A stretch of 64,000 bases of DNA. It comes from Candidatus Collinsella stercoripullorum. GTDB taxonomy: Bacteria; Actinomycetota; Coriobacteriia; Coriobacteriales; Coriobacteriaceae. This document shows, piece after piece, positions 9,686-19,998 of this stretch. The notes under the pieces were generated by a model, which had not been told where the DNA came from, ran no database searches, and saw only the letters and a program-made list of their open reading frames with translations. Each line of letters begins with the position of its first letter. Positions within the stretch are counted from its first letter, which is position 1. The stretch is from NCBI GenBank assembly GCA_019117005.1, contig DXAO01000007.1, positions 1 to 64,000 on the forward strand, written 5' to 3'. The position numbers and the translations under genes were made by a program.

Positions 9686-11076
9686 GCGCCCCCGCCCCCG
9701 CCCGCGTCGCGGCGCACCGCGCCCTCCTCGAGGCGGCGCGCCGCGGCGGCTACGTGCGCGACCTGCTCACCGCCTCCGAGTCCCCGCATGCGCTCGATGC
9801 GCGCGACCGCGGGCTCGCCATGCGGCTGGCCCTCGGCGTCACGGCGACCTCCGGGTGCCTCGACGAGGCGCTCGACGCCTTCCTCGCGAAGCCGAACAAG
9901 GTGTCGCCCCGCGTGCGCTGCGCCCTGCGCATCGCGGCGTTCGAGCTGCTCTACGGCGGCACCGCCCCCGAGGTCGCGGTGAGCCAGGGCGTCGAGCTCG
10001 TGCGCGCGTCCGCCCGGGGCGCAGCCGGGCTCGCCAACGCCGTGCTCCGCCGGGTGTCGGAGGCGCGCGACGCGTACCTCTCCGCCGAGGACGTCGCCCC
10101 TGCCGGGCGCGCCGCGGTCGCCGAAGCGCGCCGCGCCGGGCTGCCGGTCTGGCTCGCGGCCGAGATCCGCTCTTCCTGCGGGGACGCCGCGCGCCCCCTG
10201 TTCGGCTCCCAGCTCGGCGTCGCGCCGCTCGCGGTGCACGTGAACCCGCGCGCCGAGGGGTCCGTCGACGCCGCGTCGGTCGGTGGGAGCCCGTCGGCGC
10301 TGCCCGGGTGCATCCAGGGTGCCGACGGCCCCCGGCTCGTGGCGAGCGGCCTGTTCGAGCGCGGCGACGCGGCCGCGTCCGACCTCCGCGCCCAGCTCGT
10401 CGCCACGGCCGCCACGCGGCCCGGTACCTGCCTGGAGATCGGGGCGGGGAGGGGGACCAAGACCTACGTCATGGCGGCTCAGGGGCGCCGGGCCGGGTAC
10501 GCGCGCGAGCACACGGCGCTCGACCTGCACGAGCGCAAGTGCGCGCTCAACCGGGGGCGCCTGGAGGCCGCCGGCCTCATCGACGGGGTGCGCCTCGTCA
10601 CCGGGGACGCGCGCGACCTCGATGGCGCGCTCGCGGGGGCGGATGCGCCGCCGCGGCTGTTCGACACCGTGCTGGTCGACGCCCCCTGCTCCGGAACGGG
10701 CACGATGCGCCGCCATCCCGAGATCCCCTGGCGCCTCGACCACGCGGATGCGCGCACCGGTCTGCCCGGCCTCCAGCTCGCCATGCTCGAGCAGGCCGCC
10801 GCGCACGTGGCGCCGGGCGGCGAGCTGTTCTACGCCACCTGCTCGGTGCTTTCCGCGGAGAACCGCGCGGTGGTCGAGGCCTTCCTGTCCGGCGAACGGG
10901 GCGCCGGCTTCTCTCCCGTCCCGGTGTCGAGGTCCGGCATCTTCTCCCTCCCGGCGTTCGCCCCCGCCGCCGAGCTGCTGCGCGCCTGCGAGGACGGGGA
11001 CGGGATGTTCCAGAGCGTGCCGGCCCCGGGGTGCTACGACGGCCATTTCTGCGCGCGCCTGCGCCGGAGCGCCTAG
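9682..11076 (+). CDS. rsmB: 16S rRNA (cytosine-967-C5)-methyltransferase RsmB
   Basis: This 464-residue protein has an N-terminal NusB-like RNA-binding domain (about 1-150) and a C-terminal Rossmann methyltransferase. The SAM site reads CLEIGAGRGTKT. The two catalytic cysteines lie in DAPCSGTG and in ATCSVL, as expected for m5C RNA methyltransferases of the Fmu/Sun group. The GTG start at 9682 overlaps the fmt stop. The def-fmt-rsmB order is a widespread bacterial operon. A long hairpin follows the stop. Confidence 0.93.
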   Translation: MSAPAPARVAAHRALLEAARRGGYVRDLLTASESPHALDARDRGLAMRLALGVTATSGCLDEALDAFLAKPNKVSPRVRCALRIAAFELLYGGTAPEVAVSQGVELVRASARGAAGLANAVLRRVSEARDAYLSAEDVAPAGRAAVAEARRAGLPVWLAAEIRSSCGDAARPLFGSQLGVAPLAVHVNPRAEGSVDAASVGGSPSALPGCIQGADGPRLVASGLFERGDAAASDLRAQLVATAATRPGTCLEIGAGRGTKTYVMAAQGRRAGYAREHTALDLHERKCALNRGRLEAAGLIDGVRLVTGDARDLDGALAGADAPPRLFDTVLVDAPCSGTGTMRRHPEIPWRLDHADARTGLPGLQLAMLEQAAAHVAPGGELFYATCSVLSAENRAVVEAFLSGERGAGFSPVPVSRSGIFSLPAFAPAAELLRACEDGDGMFQSVPAPGCYDGHFCARLRRSA

Positions 11077-11159
11077 GTCCCGTTCCGCCGTCCGGTCCGC
11101 GACAAGGTGCCCGACGGGAGGCGCCCGCGCCTCCCGGCGCCGCGCCGGCCCGGTCCATG

Positions 11160-11204
11160 CGAAGGCCGCCGCGCCGAGGGGGTCCCTCGGCGCGGCGGCC
11201 TTCG
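11160..11204. terminator. Bidirectional hairpin between rsmB and the FmdB gene
   Basis: A perfect 21-bp inverted repeat with a three-base loop (left arm 11160-11180, right arm 11184-11204) lies between two convergent genes. The arms end in GAAGG and CCTTC. There is no T run on either side, so if it terminates transcription it works through stem stability alone. Confidence 0.7.
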
Positions 11205-11227
11205 AGCGCTCTGTCGATCGCCGGTCG

Positions 11228-11488
11228 CTAGTCGTTCTTGTGCGGGCAGTTCTCGCAGCTGTGGCCGGCGGGCTCGGACGACCCGGAGGTCGCCGCGGTG
11301 CTCGAGGAGCCCTCGCGCTGGTCGGTGTTGTAGAACCCGGAGCCCTTGAACTCGATGCCGCTCGGCGAGAAGACCTTCTCGGCGTCGCCGCCGCAAGCCG
11401 GGCAGCTCACCGCAGGACGCTCGGTCATGCCGTGCTCGACCTCGAAGACGGTGCCGCACGAGGTGCAGCGGTAGTCGTAACGTGCCAT
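11228..11488 (-). CDS. FmdB-family zinc ribbon protein
   Basis: This 86-residue protein begins MARYDYRCTSCGTVFE and continues with CPACG, the four cysteines of a single zinc ribbon typical of the FmdB family. The conserved FSPSGIEFKGSGFYNTD block follows. The tail is Ser/Ala-rich and ends CENCPHKND, adding a CxxCxH that the usual family core lacks. ATG 11488 (complement) is chosen because AAGGAGA lies seven bases upstream; longer starts would break into unrelated sequence. FmdB was named as a possible formamidase regulator, but most members have no proven function. Confidence 0.85.
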   Translation of the reverse strand: MARYDYRCTSCGTVFEVEHGMTERPAVSCPACGGDAEKVFSPSGIEFKGSGFYNTDQREGSSSTAATSGSSEPAGHSCENCPHKND

Positions 11489-11664
11489 CTCAGCTCTCCT
11501 TGTCCCCGGCCGCGCGCACGCGGCCCCATCGTTCGTCATACGCTCGATACTCTACCCGAATCCGCATCGGGTCCCGCGGCCGCCGGCGCATCGACGGCGA
11601 ATCTGCATGAGACCGCCGCCGCACCGGATCGGCGCGGCGGCGGGAGGGGCCGCGGGCCGGCGGG

Positions 11665-14600
11665 TCAGAGGCGGCCGGTCTCCTCCACAAGGGACCGGAT
11701 GCGCGCGACGGCCGCGGCGACGTCGGCCTCATCGGCCTGCCACGACCAGTTGCCCTCGGTGGTCCCCGGGACGTTCATGCGGGCGTCGTCCCCGAGCATC
11801 AGCACGTCCTGCAACGGCATCATGACGAGGTCCGCGGACGATTCGAGCGCGGAGCGCATGATGGAGGCCGCGAGCCCCTCCCGCTCCTCGGCGGTCGCGT
11901 CGGCGCCCCAGCGCGCCCCCGTCCACCCCAGGAGCGTCGAGGTGTCGTGCGTCGAGGTGTAGACCACCTTGTCGGCCGCCGGCTTCACGCCGCCGCGCAC
12001 GTCGTAGTCCTCGAACTCGAGCACGTCCATGCCGGGGAAGCCGCAGGAGGCGGTCAGCGCGCGCACGGCCGGCGTGAGGTAGCCCAGGTCCTCCGCGATG
12101 AACGGCAGGGGTCCGAACTCCTCGTGGGCGCGGCGGAACAGGTCGATGCCCGGTCCGGGGAGCCAGCGGCCGGCGCTTCCCTCCTTGCCCGCGGGGATGC
12201 TGAAGTAGGACTGGAACCCCAGGAAGTGGTCGAGGCGCACGCGGTCGTACAGCGCGAGCGAGCGGCGCAGGCGCTCGATCCACCAGGTGTAGCCGTCCTC
12301 GCGCATGCGGTCCCAGCGGTAGGTGGGGTTGCCCCAGACCTGCCCGGTGGCGGAGAAGCGGTCGGGCGGGGTGCCCGCGATCTCGGTGGGCCTGCCCGTC
12401 GCGGACAGGGAGAACATCGCGGGCTCGCTCCAGGCGTCCGCGGAGTCGTCGGAGACGTACATGGGGATGTCGCCGACGATCTCGATGCCGCGCGCATTCG
12501 CGTAGGCGCGCAGCTCCGCCCATTCGGCGTCGAAGCGGTACTGCGCGAAGGCGTGGAAGCGGCCGCGGTCGATGAAGCGGGCGTCGTCTAGGATGCGGAC
12601 GTCGTAGCGGCTGTAGGCGCGCGGCCAGCGGTGGCGGCTCGCCCCGCGCGAGGCGTCGCGCACGGCCATGAAGGCGCAGTAGGGGTCGAGCCAGACCTCG
12701 TTGCGCTCCTGGAAGGCGATGAAGTCCGCGGAGTTCTGGCCGCCGTCGGACTTGAACCGCTCGTAGGCCGCCTCGAGCTCGCGGGGCGTCTCCTCGAGCA
12801 GGTCGGTGCTGCCGGCGAACGCGGAGGGCCCCGCGTAGGGCGAGCCGAACGAATCGGTGGGGTTCACGGGCAGCACCTGCCAGTAGCGCGCGCCCATCTC
12901 CGCGAGGTGGTCGACGAAGGCGCGCGCCGGCGCGCCGAGGGTGCCCGGCCGGCCGTCCTCGTTGGGCACGGAGGTGATGTGGCACACCACGCCCCAGCCG
13001 CGCTCGAGCGGCTTCTGGAGGCGCTCCGCCTCATGGAAGTAGGCGACGGCGCTGCCGAGCGGCCACAGGGAGAGCTCCGCGGTCCCGTCCTCCCCGCGCA
13101 CGAGGTCGGCGCCGCCGATGACGTCGACGCCGCGCTCGCCGCGGAAGGGGATCCTCACCGTGCGGAGCTCGGTCGTGCTGCGGTTGACGACGACCGTCGC
13201 GCTCTCGCCCTCCCCGCCGTCGCGGGTGTAGGAGAGGACGTCGTCGTCGAGCGCCTCGGCCTCGAGCGGGGCGGAGGTCAGCAGCGGGAGGGCGCGGCGC
13301 AGGGCCGAGGCGTTGCGCACCATGGTGAAGAAGTCGCGGTCCTCGTGGCCCCAGGGGAAGGTCGCGCGGTTGCCGGGGTCGGTGAGCCCCTGCACGCCCG
13401 CCTCGTCGCCGTAGTAGATGGACGGCACGCCCTTGAAGGTCATCTGCATGAGGACGGCGAGCCAGAAGCGGCCCTTCGCCAGCCCGAGCTGCTCGTCGGT
13501 GAGGCGCCAGGTGCCGCGCTCCCGCTCGGGGAGGGCGTCGATGTCGGGAAGGCCGCCGAGCACCGAGATGATGCGGGGGCGGTCGTGGCTCCCCAGCAGG
13601 TTGAGCGCGCAGTCGAGCGCCTCGGGCGGGTAGTTCTCGACGAGGCTCTCGATGGCCTCGGCCGCGTCGCGCGCGGTGTAGCCGGACCCCTCGCCCGTGA
13701 GCAGCCCGATCACGAGGTCGCGGAAGGGGTAGTTCATGGCCGAGTCGAGCTCGTCGCCCAGCAGGTAGCGGCGGAGCCTGCCGTAGGAGATCTTGTTGGA
13801 CGCGTCCTCCCAGACCTCGCCGAGCACGAGCGCATCGGGCTTCTCCCGCGTCGCGGCCTCCTTGATGCCGGCGAGGAACTCGTCGGAGAGCTCGTCGGCG
13901 ACATCGAGGCGCCAGCCGCTCGCCCCGGCGCGCAGCCAATGGCGGATGACCCCGTCTGGTCCCAGGATGAGCCGGCTGATGGCCTCGGAGCCCTGGTTGA
14001 CGGCGGGCATGTTGCCCACGCCCCACCAGCAGTCGTAGGTCCCGTCGTCGTTGATGCGGAAGGCGTCGCGCCACAGGGAGTCCTCGTCGCCCGACCAGGC
14101 GCCCGGCTCGGGGTAGTTGCCGAACGCGTTGAAGTAGACCGAATCCGAGCCGGTGTGGTTGAACACGCCGTCCAGGATGATGGAGATGCCGAGCGCGCGG
14201 GCGTGCCAGCACAGGCTCCGGAAGTCCTCCTCGGTGCCGAGGAGCTGGTCGATGCGCATGTAGTCCGCCGTATCGTAGCGGTGGTTGCTCGCCGCCTCGA
14301 AGATGGGGTTGAGGTAGATCGCCGTGACGCCCATCTCGGAGAGGTAGGGGAGGTGCTCCTCGATGCCGCGCAGGGAGCCCCCGTAGAAGTCCCAGCTGCG
14401 GATGGCGCCCGTCTCGTCGCGGTCGTAGACCGGGGGCGTGTCCCAGTCCTCGACGATGTGCTGCTCGCAGCCCCTCCGCGGATGGGCGAGGCGCCCCAGG
14501 GCGCGGGTCCGCCAGTCGTCGTCGCGGGCGAAGCGGTCGGGGAAGATCTGGTACACGATGCCCCGTTCGTACCATGTCGGCCGCTGGGCGCGGTGTCGGT

Positions 14601-14961
14601 AGACGGTGATCTGGAAGGAGGGGACGTCGGCGCGGTCGTAGTAGGTGACCCCCTCGCCGCCCACATGGCCCTCGGGGGCGCCCACGCGGCTCTCGAAGCC
14701 GTCGGTGGTGCGGACGATGAAGCTGTACCACACGATGTTCGGATCGCTCCAGCTCACGGTGACGCGGTAGCCGCCCGAGCCGTCGGCCGCCATGGGGTAG
14801 AGCTGCTCGCCGACCCCGTCGATCCAGGTGCGCAGGGTGCATTCGATGCCCGCCGCGTCCTCCTTGACGACCTCGAGGGTCAAGGTGACCTCGGTGCCGG
14901 CGGTCACGGCCCCGAAGGGGGTCCGGTATCGGGCCAGGCGGCTGTTGTGTCGAAGCTTCAT
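11665..14961 (-). CDS. GH13 alpha-amylase/neopullulanase-like enzyme fused to GH77 4-alpha-glucanotransferase
   Basis: The 1098-residue protein joins two glycogen-active enzymes. Residues 1-about 130 form a beta-sandwich, followed by a GH13 barrel with DGVFNH, the nucleophile Asp353 in GWRLDVADE, the acid/base Glu382 in LGEVWED, and Asp460 in GSHDRPR. A beta domain ends near 640. From about 650 a MalQ domain begins, with WQVLPVNP, SPYAGPSAFAGS, DHFLGF, IAEDLG and RMNVPGT. Both halves look catalytically complete, suggesting hydrolysis of alpha-glucans coupled to reshuffling of the released maltodextrins. ATG 14961 (complement) is preferred over a TTG at 15030 because AAGGATT precedes it. It is the last gene of the glycogen island, and a terminator separates it from glgA. 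Confidence 0.88.
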   Translation of the reverse strand: MKLRHNSRLARYRTPFGAVTAGTEVTLTLEVVKEDAAGIECTLRTWIDGVGEQLYPMAADGSGGYRVTVSWSDPNIVWYSFIVRTTDGFESRVGAPEGHVGGEGVTYYDRADVPSFQITVYRHRAQRPTWYERGIVYQIFPDRFARDDDWRTRALGRLAHPRRGCEQHIVEDWDTPPVYDRDETGAIRSWDFYGGSLRGIEEHLPYLSEMGVTAIYLNPIFEAASNHRYDTADYMRIDQLLGTEEDFRSLCWHARALGISIILDGVFNHTGSDSVYFNAFGNYPEPGAWSGDEDSLWRDAFRINDDGTYDCWWGVGNMPAVNQGSEAISRLILGPDGVIRHWLRAGASGWRLDVADELSDEFLAGIKEAATREKPDALVLGEVWEDASNKISYGRLRRYLLGDELDSAMNYPFRDLVIGLLTGEGSGYTARDAAEAIESLVENYPPEALDCALNLLGSHDRPRIISVLGGLPDIDALPERERGTWRLTDEQLGLAKGRFWLAVLMQMTFKGVPSIYYGDEAGVQGLTDPGNRATFPWGHEDRDFFTMVRNASALRRALPLLTSAPLEAEALDDDVLSYTRDGGEGESATVVVNRSTTELRTVRIPFRGERGVDVIGGADLVRGEDGTAELSLWPLGSAVAYFHEAERLQKPLERGWGVVCHITSVPNEDGRPGTLGAPARAFVDHLAEMGARYWQVLPVNPTDSFGSPYAGPSAFAGSTDLLEETPRELEAAYERFKSDGGQNSADFIAFQERNEVWLDPYCAFMAVRDASRGASRHRWPRAYSRYDVRILDDARFIDRGRFHAFAQYRFDAEWAELRAYANARGIEIVGDIPMYVSDDSADAWSEPAMFSLSATGRPTEIAGTPPDRFSATGQVWGNPTYRWDRMREDGYTWWIERLRRSLALYDRVRLDHFLGFQSYFSIPAGKEGSAGRWLPGPGIDLFRRAHEEFGPLPFIAEDLGYLTPAVRALTASCGFPGMDVLEFEDYDVRGGVKPAADKVVYTSTHDTSTLLGWTGARWGADATAEEREGLAASIMRSALESSADLVMMPLQDVLMLGDDARMNVPGTTEGNWSWQADEADVAAAVARIRSLVEETGRL

Positions 14962-15084
14962 AACGGAATCCTTGCTTGCGTACCGCGCGGCTGCGCGATA
15001 GGGGGTCGGTTCATTCGGCGGGAACGCCAAACGTACAGTTTAACGTAGTTGCGCCGCTTCTTGGGCGTTACGCGCGCGCAAAAG

Positions 15085-15120
15085 GGACGGGGAGCCGTGC
15101 GCGAGCTCGGCTCCCCGTCC
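15085..15120 (-). terminator. Intrinsic terminator of the glycogen operon, after glgA
   Basis: A 13-bp perfect stem (GGACGGGGAGCCG pairing with CGGCTCCCCGTCC) has a ten-base loop. On the minus strand it is followed by CTTTTG. It lies 26 bases past the glgA stop, so the downstream amylase fusion probably has its own promoter or depends on readthrough. Confidence 0.7.
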
Positions 15121-15145
15121 GGAGGGCGAATCTTGCTCGGCCGTC

Positions 15146-17503
<2,358 letters not shown>

Positions 17504-17542
17504 GGGAATCTTCTCCTGTTTAAGCTCACGGTCTTGCGAAAT

Positions 17543-17569
17543 CGCCGCCCGGCGGACAGCCGGACGGCG
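17543..17569 (-). terminator. Hairpin between glgD and glgA
   Basis: A ten-pair stem with one G-U pair (on the minus strand) and a seven-base loop lies 70 bases past the glgD stop and 40 bases before glgA. It has no T run. It could be a weak terminator or an RNA-processing signal that sets glgA levels relative to glgD. Confidence 0.3.
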
Positions 17570-17574
17570 ATTCC

Positions 17575-17580
17575 ATGATA
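17575..17580 (-). promoter_or_regulatory. Candidate -10 box for glgA
   Basis: On the minus strand the sequence reads TATCAT, 72 bases before the glgA ATG in the 136-base glgD-glgA gap, the widest gap between glycogen biosynthesis genes here. No clear -35 box is seen. Confidence 0.25.
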
Positions 17581-17639
17581 CCCCTGTTCGGCCTCCGTGG
17601 GGCGAGGGGGTCGGTTTTGTAACCGGACGGACGCGCCCG

Positions 17640-18749
17640 TTACTCGGTGATGGGGGCCTTCCCCACCACGAGGATGTCGCTCGGGGTGCCGCGCAGCTCG
17701 GTGTTGGCGGGCACCACGTTGTTCTTGTCGATGATGGCGTTCTCGACGCGGGCTCCGCTGCGGATGATGCAGCCCTGCATGACGATGCTGTTGATCACGC
17801 TGGCGCCGCTCTCGACGACGACCCCGCGCGAGAGGATGGAGTTGCGCACCGTGCCCATGATCTCGCAGCCCGCGGAGATGCGGGAGTTGCAGGCGAGCGA
17901 GCCGGAGGCGTACTTGGCCGGCGCGGCGTCGTGGGCCTTCGTGAGGATCGGACGGTCCTTCATGAACAGCTGGTTGCAGACGCGCGGGTCGAGCATCTCC
18001 ATGCTGCGGCGGTAGTAGGTGCCCTCGTTGAACATGCCGACGGCCAGGCCCTTGAACTCGTAGCTGCACACGTCGATGCGGGCGAAGTCGGAGGCGATGG
18101 CCTCGAAGATGTCGAGGTAGTCCGCGGTGGCGTAGCGGTCGATGATCTCGAGCAGCAGCTCGCGGCCGATGATGAAGCAGTCGAGGAACTTGTTGTCGCC
18201 GTAGCGGCAGCCCTCCTTGACGCTCTGCACGCGGCCCGCGTCGCCGATCACGAGCGAGCTGCAGTCCTCGTGGTCGCGCTCGGTCTTGACGTAGACCATG
18301 GTGATGCCGGCGCCGCTGGTCTCATGGGCGTCGATGATGGCGTTCAGGTCCATGTTGAAGATGATGTTGGAACCCATGAGCACGACGTAGGGCTGGGTGG
18401 CGCGCTGGAACAGCGTCTTGTTGGAGATGATGTCGCGCAGCAGGAAGCGCATGCCGGTCTTGGTAGAGCCGTAGGGGTTGCCCGGCAGGGGGAACAGGCC
18501 GCCGCGCTTGCGGTCGAGGCCCCAGTCCTTGCCATGGCCCACGTGGTCGATGATGGAGCGGTAGTTGCCCGGCATCACGAGGCCGACGGTCCTGATGCCC
18601 GCGTTGGCCATGTTGGACAGCGGGAAGTCGATCAGGCGGTAGCGCCCCATGAACGGCACGGACGCGAGCGGGCGGCTGGCGAGCAGCTTGCCCTGCTCGA
18701 TCGCGGTGTAGTTGGCTGTGATGTAACCGATGGCCTTGTTGTTGATCAT
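17640..18749 (-). CDS. glgD: Glucose-1-phosphate adenylyltransferase-like subunit GlgD
   Basis: This 369-residue protein resembles ADP-glucose pyrophosphorylase but lacks the canonical nucleotide-binding start. GlgC has [13 protein letters not shown] there, whereas this protein has YTAIEQGKLLASRP. A left-handed beta-helix of hexapeptides follows from about 255 to the end. In Bacillus and relatives, GlgD is a non-catalytic or weakly catalytic partner that activates GlgC in a heterotetramer, and the same role is inferred here. It starts four bases after the glgC stop, so the two are produced together. GlgD is typical of Firmicutes and uncommon in other actinobacteria. Confidence 0.92.
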   Translation of the reverse strand: MINNKAIGYITANYTAIEQGKLLASRPLASVPFMGRYRLIDFPLSNMANAGIRTVGLVMPGNYRSIIDHVGHGKDWGLDRKRGGLFPLPGNPYGSTKTGMRFLLRDIISNKTLFQRATQPYVVLMGSNIIFNMDLNAIIDAHETSGAGITMVYVKTERDHEDCSSLVIGDAGRVQSVKEGCRYGDNKFLDCFIIGRELLLEIIDRYATADYLDIFEAIASDFARIDVCSYEFKGLAVGMFNEGTYYRRSMEMLDPRVCNQLFMKDRPILTKAHDAAPAKYASGSLACNSRISAGCEIMGTVRNSILSRGVVVESGASVINSIVMQGCIIRSGARVENAIIDKNNVVPANTELRGTPSDILVVGKAPITE

Positions 18750-18753
18750 CGGA

Positions 18754-19899
18754 TCATTCCCCCTTCCCGATGACGACGTCGTTTCCGACGACGGCGGTGT
18801 CCCTCTGCGTGTCGACGCTGCCGAGCTTGACGCCCTCCTCGACGACGGCGTTCTCGCCCAGGATCGCACGGACCACATGGGCGCCGCTCTTCACGACCGA
18901 GCCGGGGAGCAGGACGGAGTCCTCGACGACGGCGCGCTCCTCGATGACGCAGTCGGTGGACAGGATGGAGTGCTTGGCGGTGCCGAAGACCTCGCAGCCG
19001 TTGGAGACCAGGCAGTCGTCGACGCGGCCGTCCGGGCCGATGTAGTGCGGCGGGCGGGTGGTGTCGTTGCTCATGATCGGAGCGGTCTTCTCGTAGATGT
19101 CGAACTCGGGGTTCGCGCCCAGAAGGCCCATGCTCGTCTCGTGGTAGCTCGCGATCGTGCCGACGTCCTTCCAGTACCCGTGGAACTCGTGGACGAACAG
19201 GCGCTTGCCGGCAGCCAGCGCGTTGGGGATGATGTCCCCGCCGAAGTCATGGCTGGAGCGCTGGTCGAGCGCGTCCTCCTCGAGGGCGTTGATGAGGAAG
19301 TCCGCGGTGAAGATGTAGATGCCCATGGAGGCCAGGTTGGAGTCGGGCTTCTCGGGCTTCTCGGTGAACTTGACGATGCGTCCCTCGTCGTCGGTGGTGA
19401 GGATGCCGAAGCGGCTCGCGTCCTCCCAGGGCACCGGCATGACGGCCACGGTCAGGTCCGCGCCGTTCTCGATGTGGCTGTCGAGCATCTTGCGGTAGTC
19501 CATGCGGTAGAGGGCGTCGCCGGACAGGATCAGGACGTACTCGGGGTCGTTCGCCTTGATGTAGTCCAGGTTCTGGGTGACGGCGTCGGCGGTGCCGGCG
19601 TACCAGGCCCCGCCGTCCTGGGTGGCGTACGGGGGCAGGATGGAGACGCCGCCGCCGCGCTCATCGAGGTCCCACGCCGATCCGCTGCCGAGGTAGGCAT
19701 GCAGGCGGTAGGGGCGGTACTGGGTCAGCACGCCCACCGTGTCGATGCCCGAGTTGGCGCAGTTCGAAAGCGTGAAGTCGATGATGCGGTACTTGCCGCC
19801 GAAGCTGACCGCGGGTTTGGCGATCTTGGATGTGAGGGCCCCCAATCTGCTGCCTTGTCCTCCTGCGAGGAGCATAGCGATGCATTCTTTTCTGCTCAT
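18754..19899 (-). CDS. glgC: Glucose-1-phosphate adenylyltransferase, catalytic subunit
   Basis: GlgC makes ADP-glucose from glucose-1-phosphate and ATP, the committed step of glycogen synthesis. The 381-residue product has [15 protein letters not shown] (nucleotide binding), [15 protein letters not shown] (substrate and regulator contacts), [13 protein letters not shown] (metal-binding Asp) and a C-terminal beta-helix. ATG 19899 (complement) is chosen over an ATG fifteen bases upstream because AAGGAGAA lies between them, eight bases before 19899. It is followed directly by glgD, consistent with a GlgC-GlgD heterotetramer. Confidence 0.96.
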   Translation of the reverse strand: MSRKECIAMLLAGGQGSRLGALTSKIAKPAVSFGGKYRIIDFTLSNCANSGIDTVGVLTQYRPYRLHAYLGSGSAWDLDERGGGVSILPPYATQDGGAWYAGTADAVTQNLDYIKANDPEYVLILSGDALYRMDYRKMLDSHIENGADLTVAVMPVPWEDASRFGILTTDDEGRIVKFTEKPEKPDSNLASMGIYIFTADFLINALEEDALDQRSSHDFGGDIIPNALAAGKRLFVHEFHGYWKDVGTIASYHETSMGLLGANPEFDIYEKTAPIMSNDTTRPPHYIGPDGRVDDCLVSNGCEVFGTAKHSILSTDCVIEERAVVEDSVLLPGSVVKSGAHVVRAILGENAVVEEGVKLGSVDTQRDTAVVGNDVVIGKGE

Positions 19900-19952
19900 C
19901 GAATTCTCCTTCATTGCCTAAACGTCTCGGATACTGCCTTGCCGGTATGCGA

Positions 19953-19985
19953 GCGGTCCGCCGCCCGTGGCGGACGACGGACCGC
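19953..19985 (-). other. Hairpin between glgP and glgC
   Basis: An imperfect inverted repeat with eight perfect outer pairs (GCGGTCCG and CGGACCGC) and two internal mismatches lies 13 bases past the glgP stop. Position suggests an attenuator or RNA-stability element separating glgP from glgCD within the operon. Confidence 0.4.
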
Positions 19986-19998
19986 GAGCGGCCGCCCC

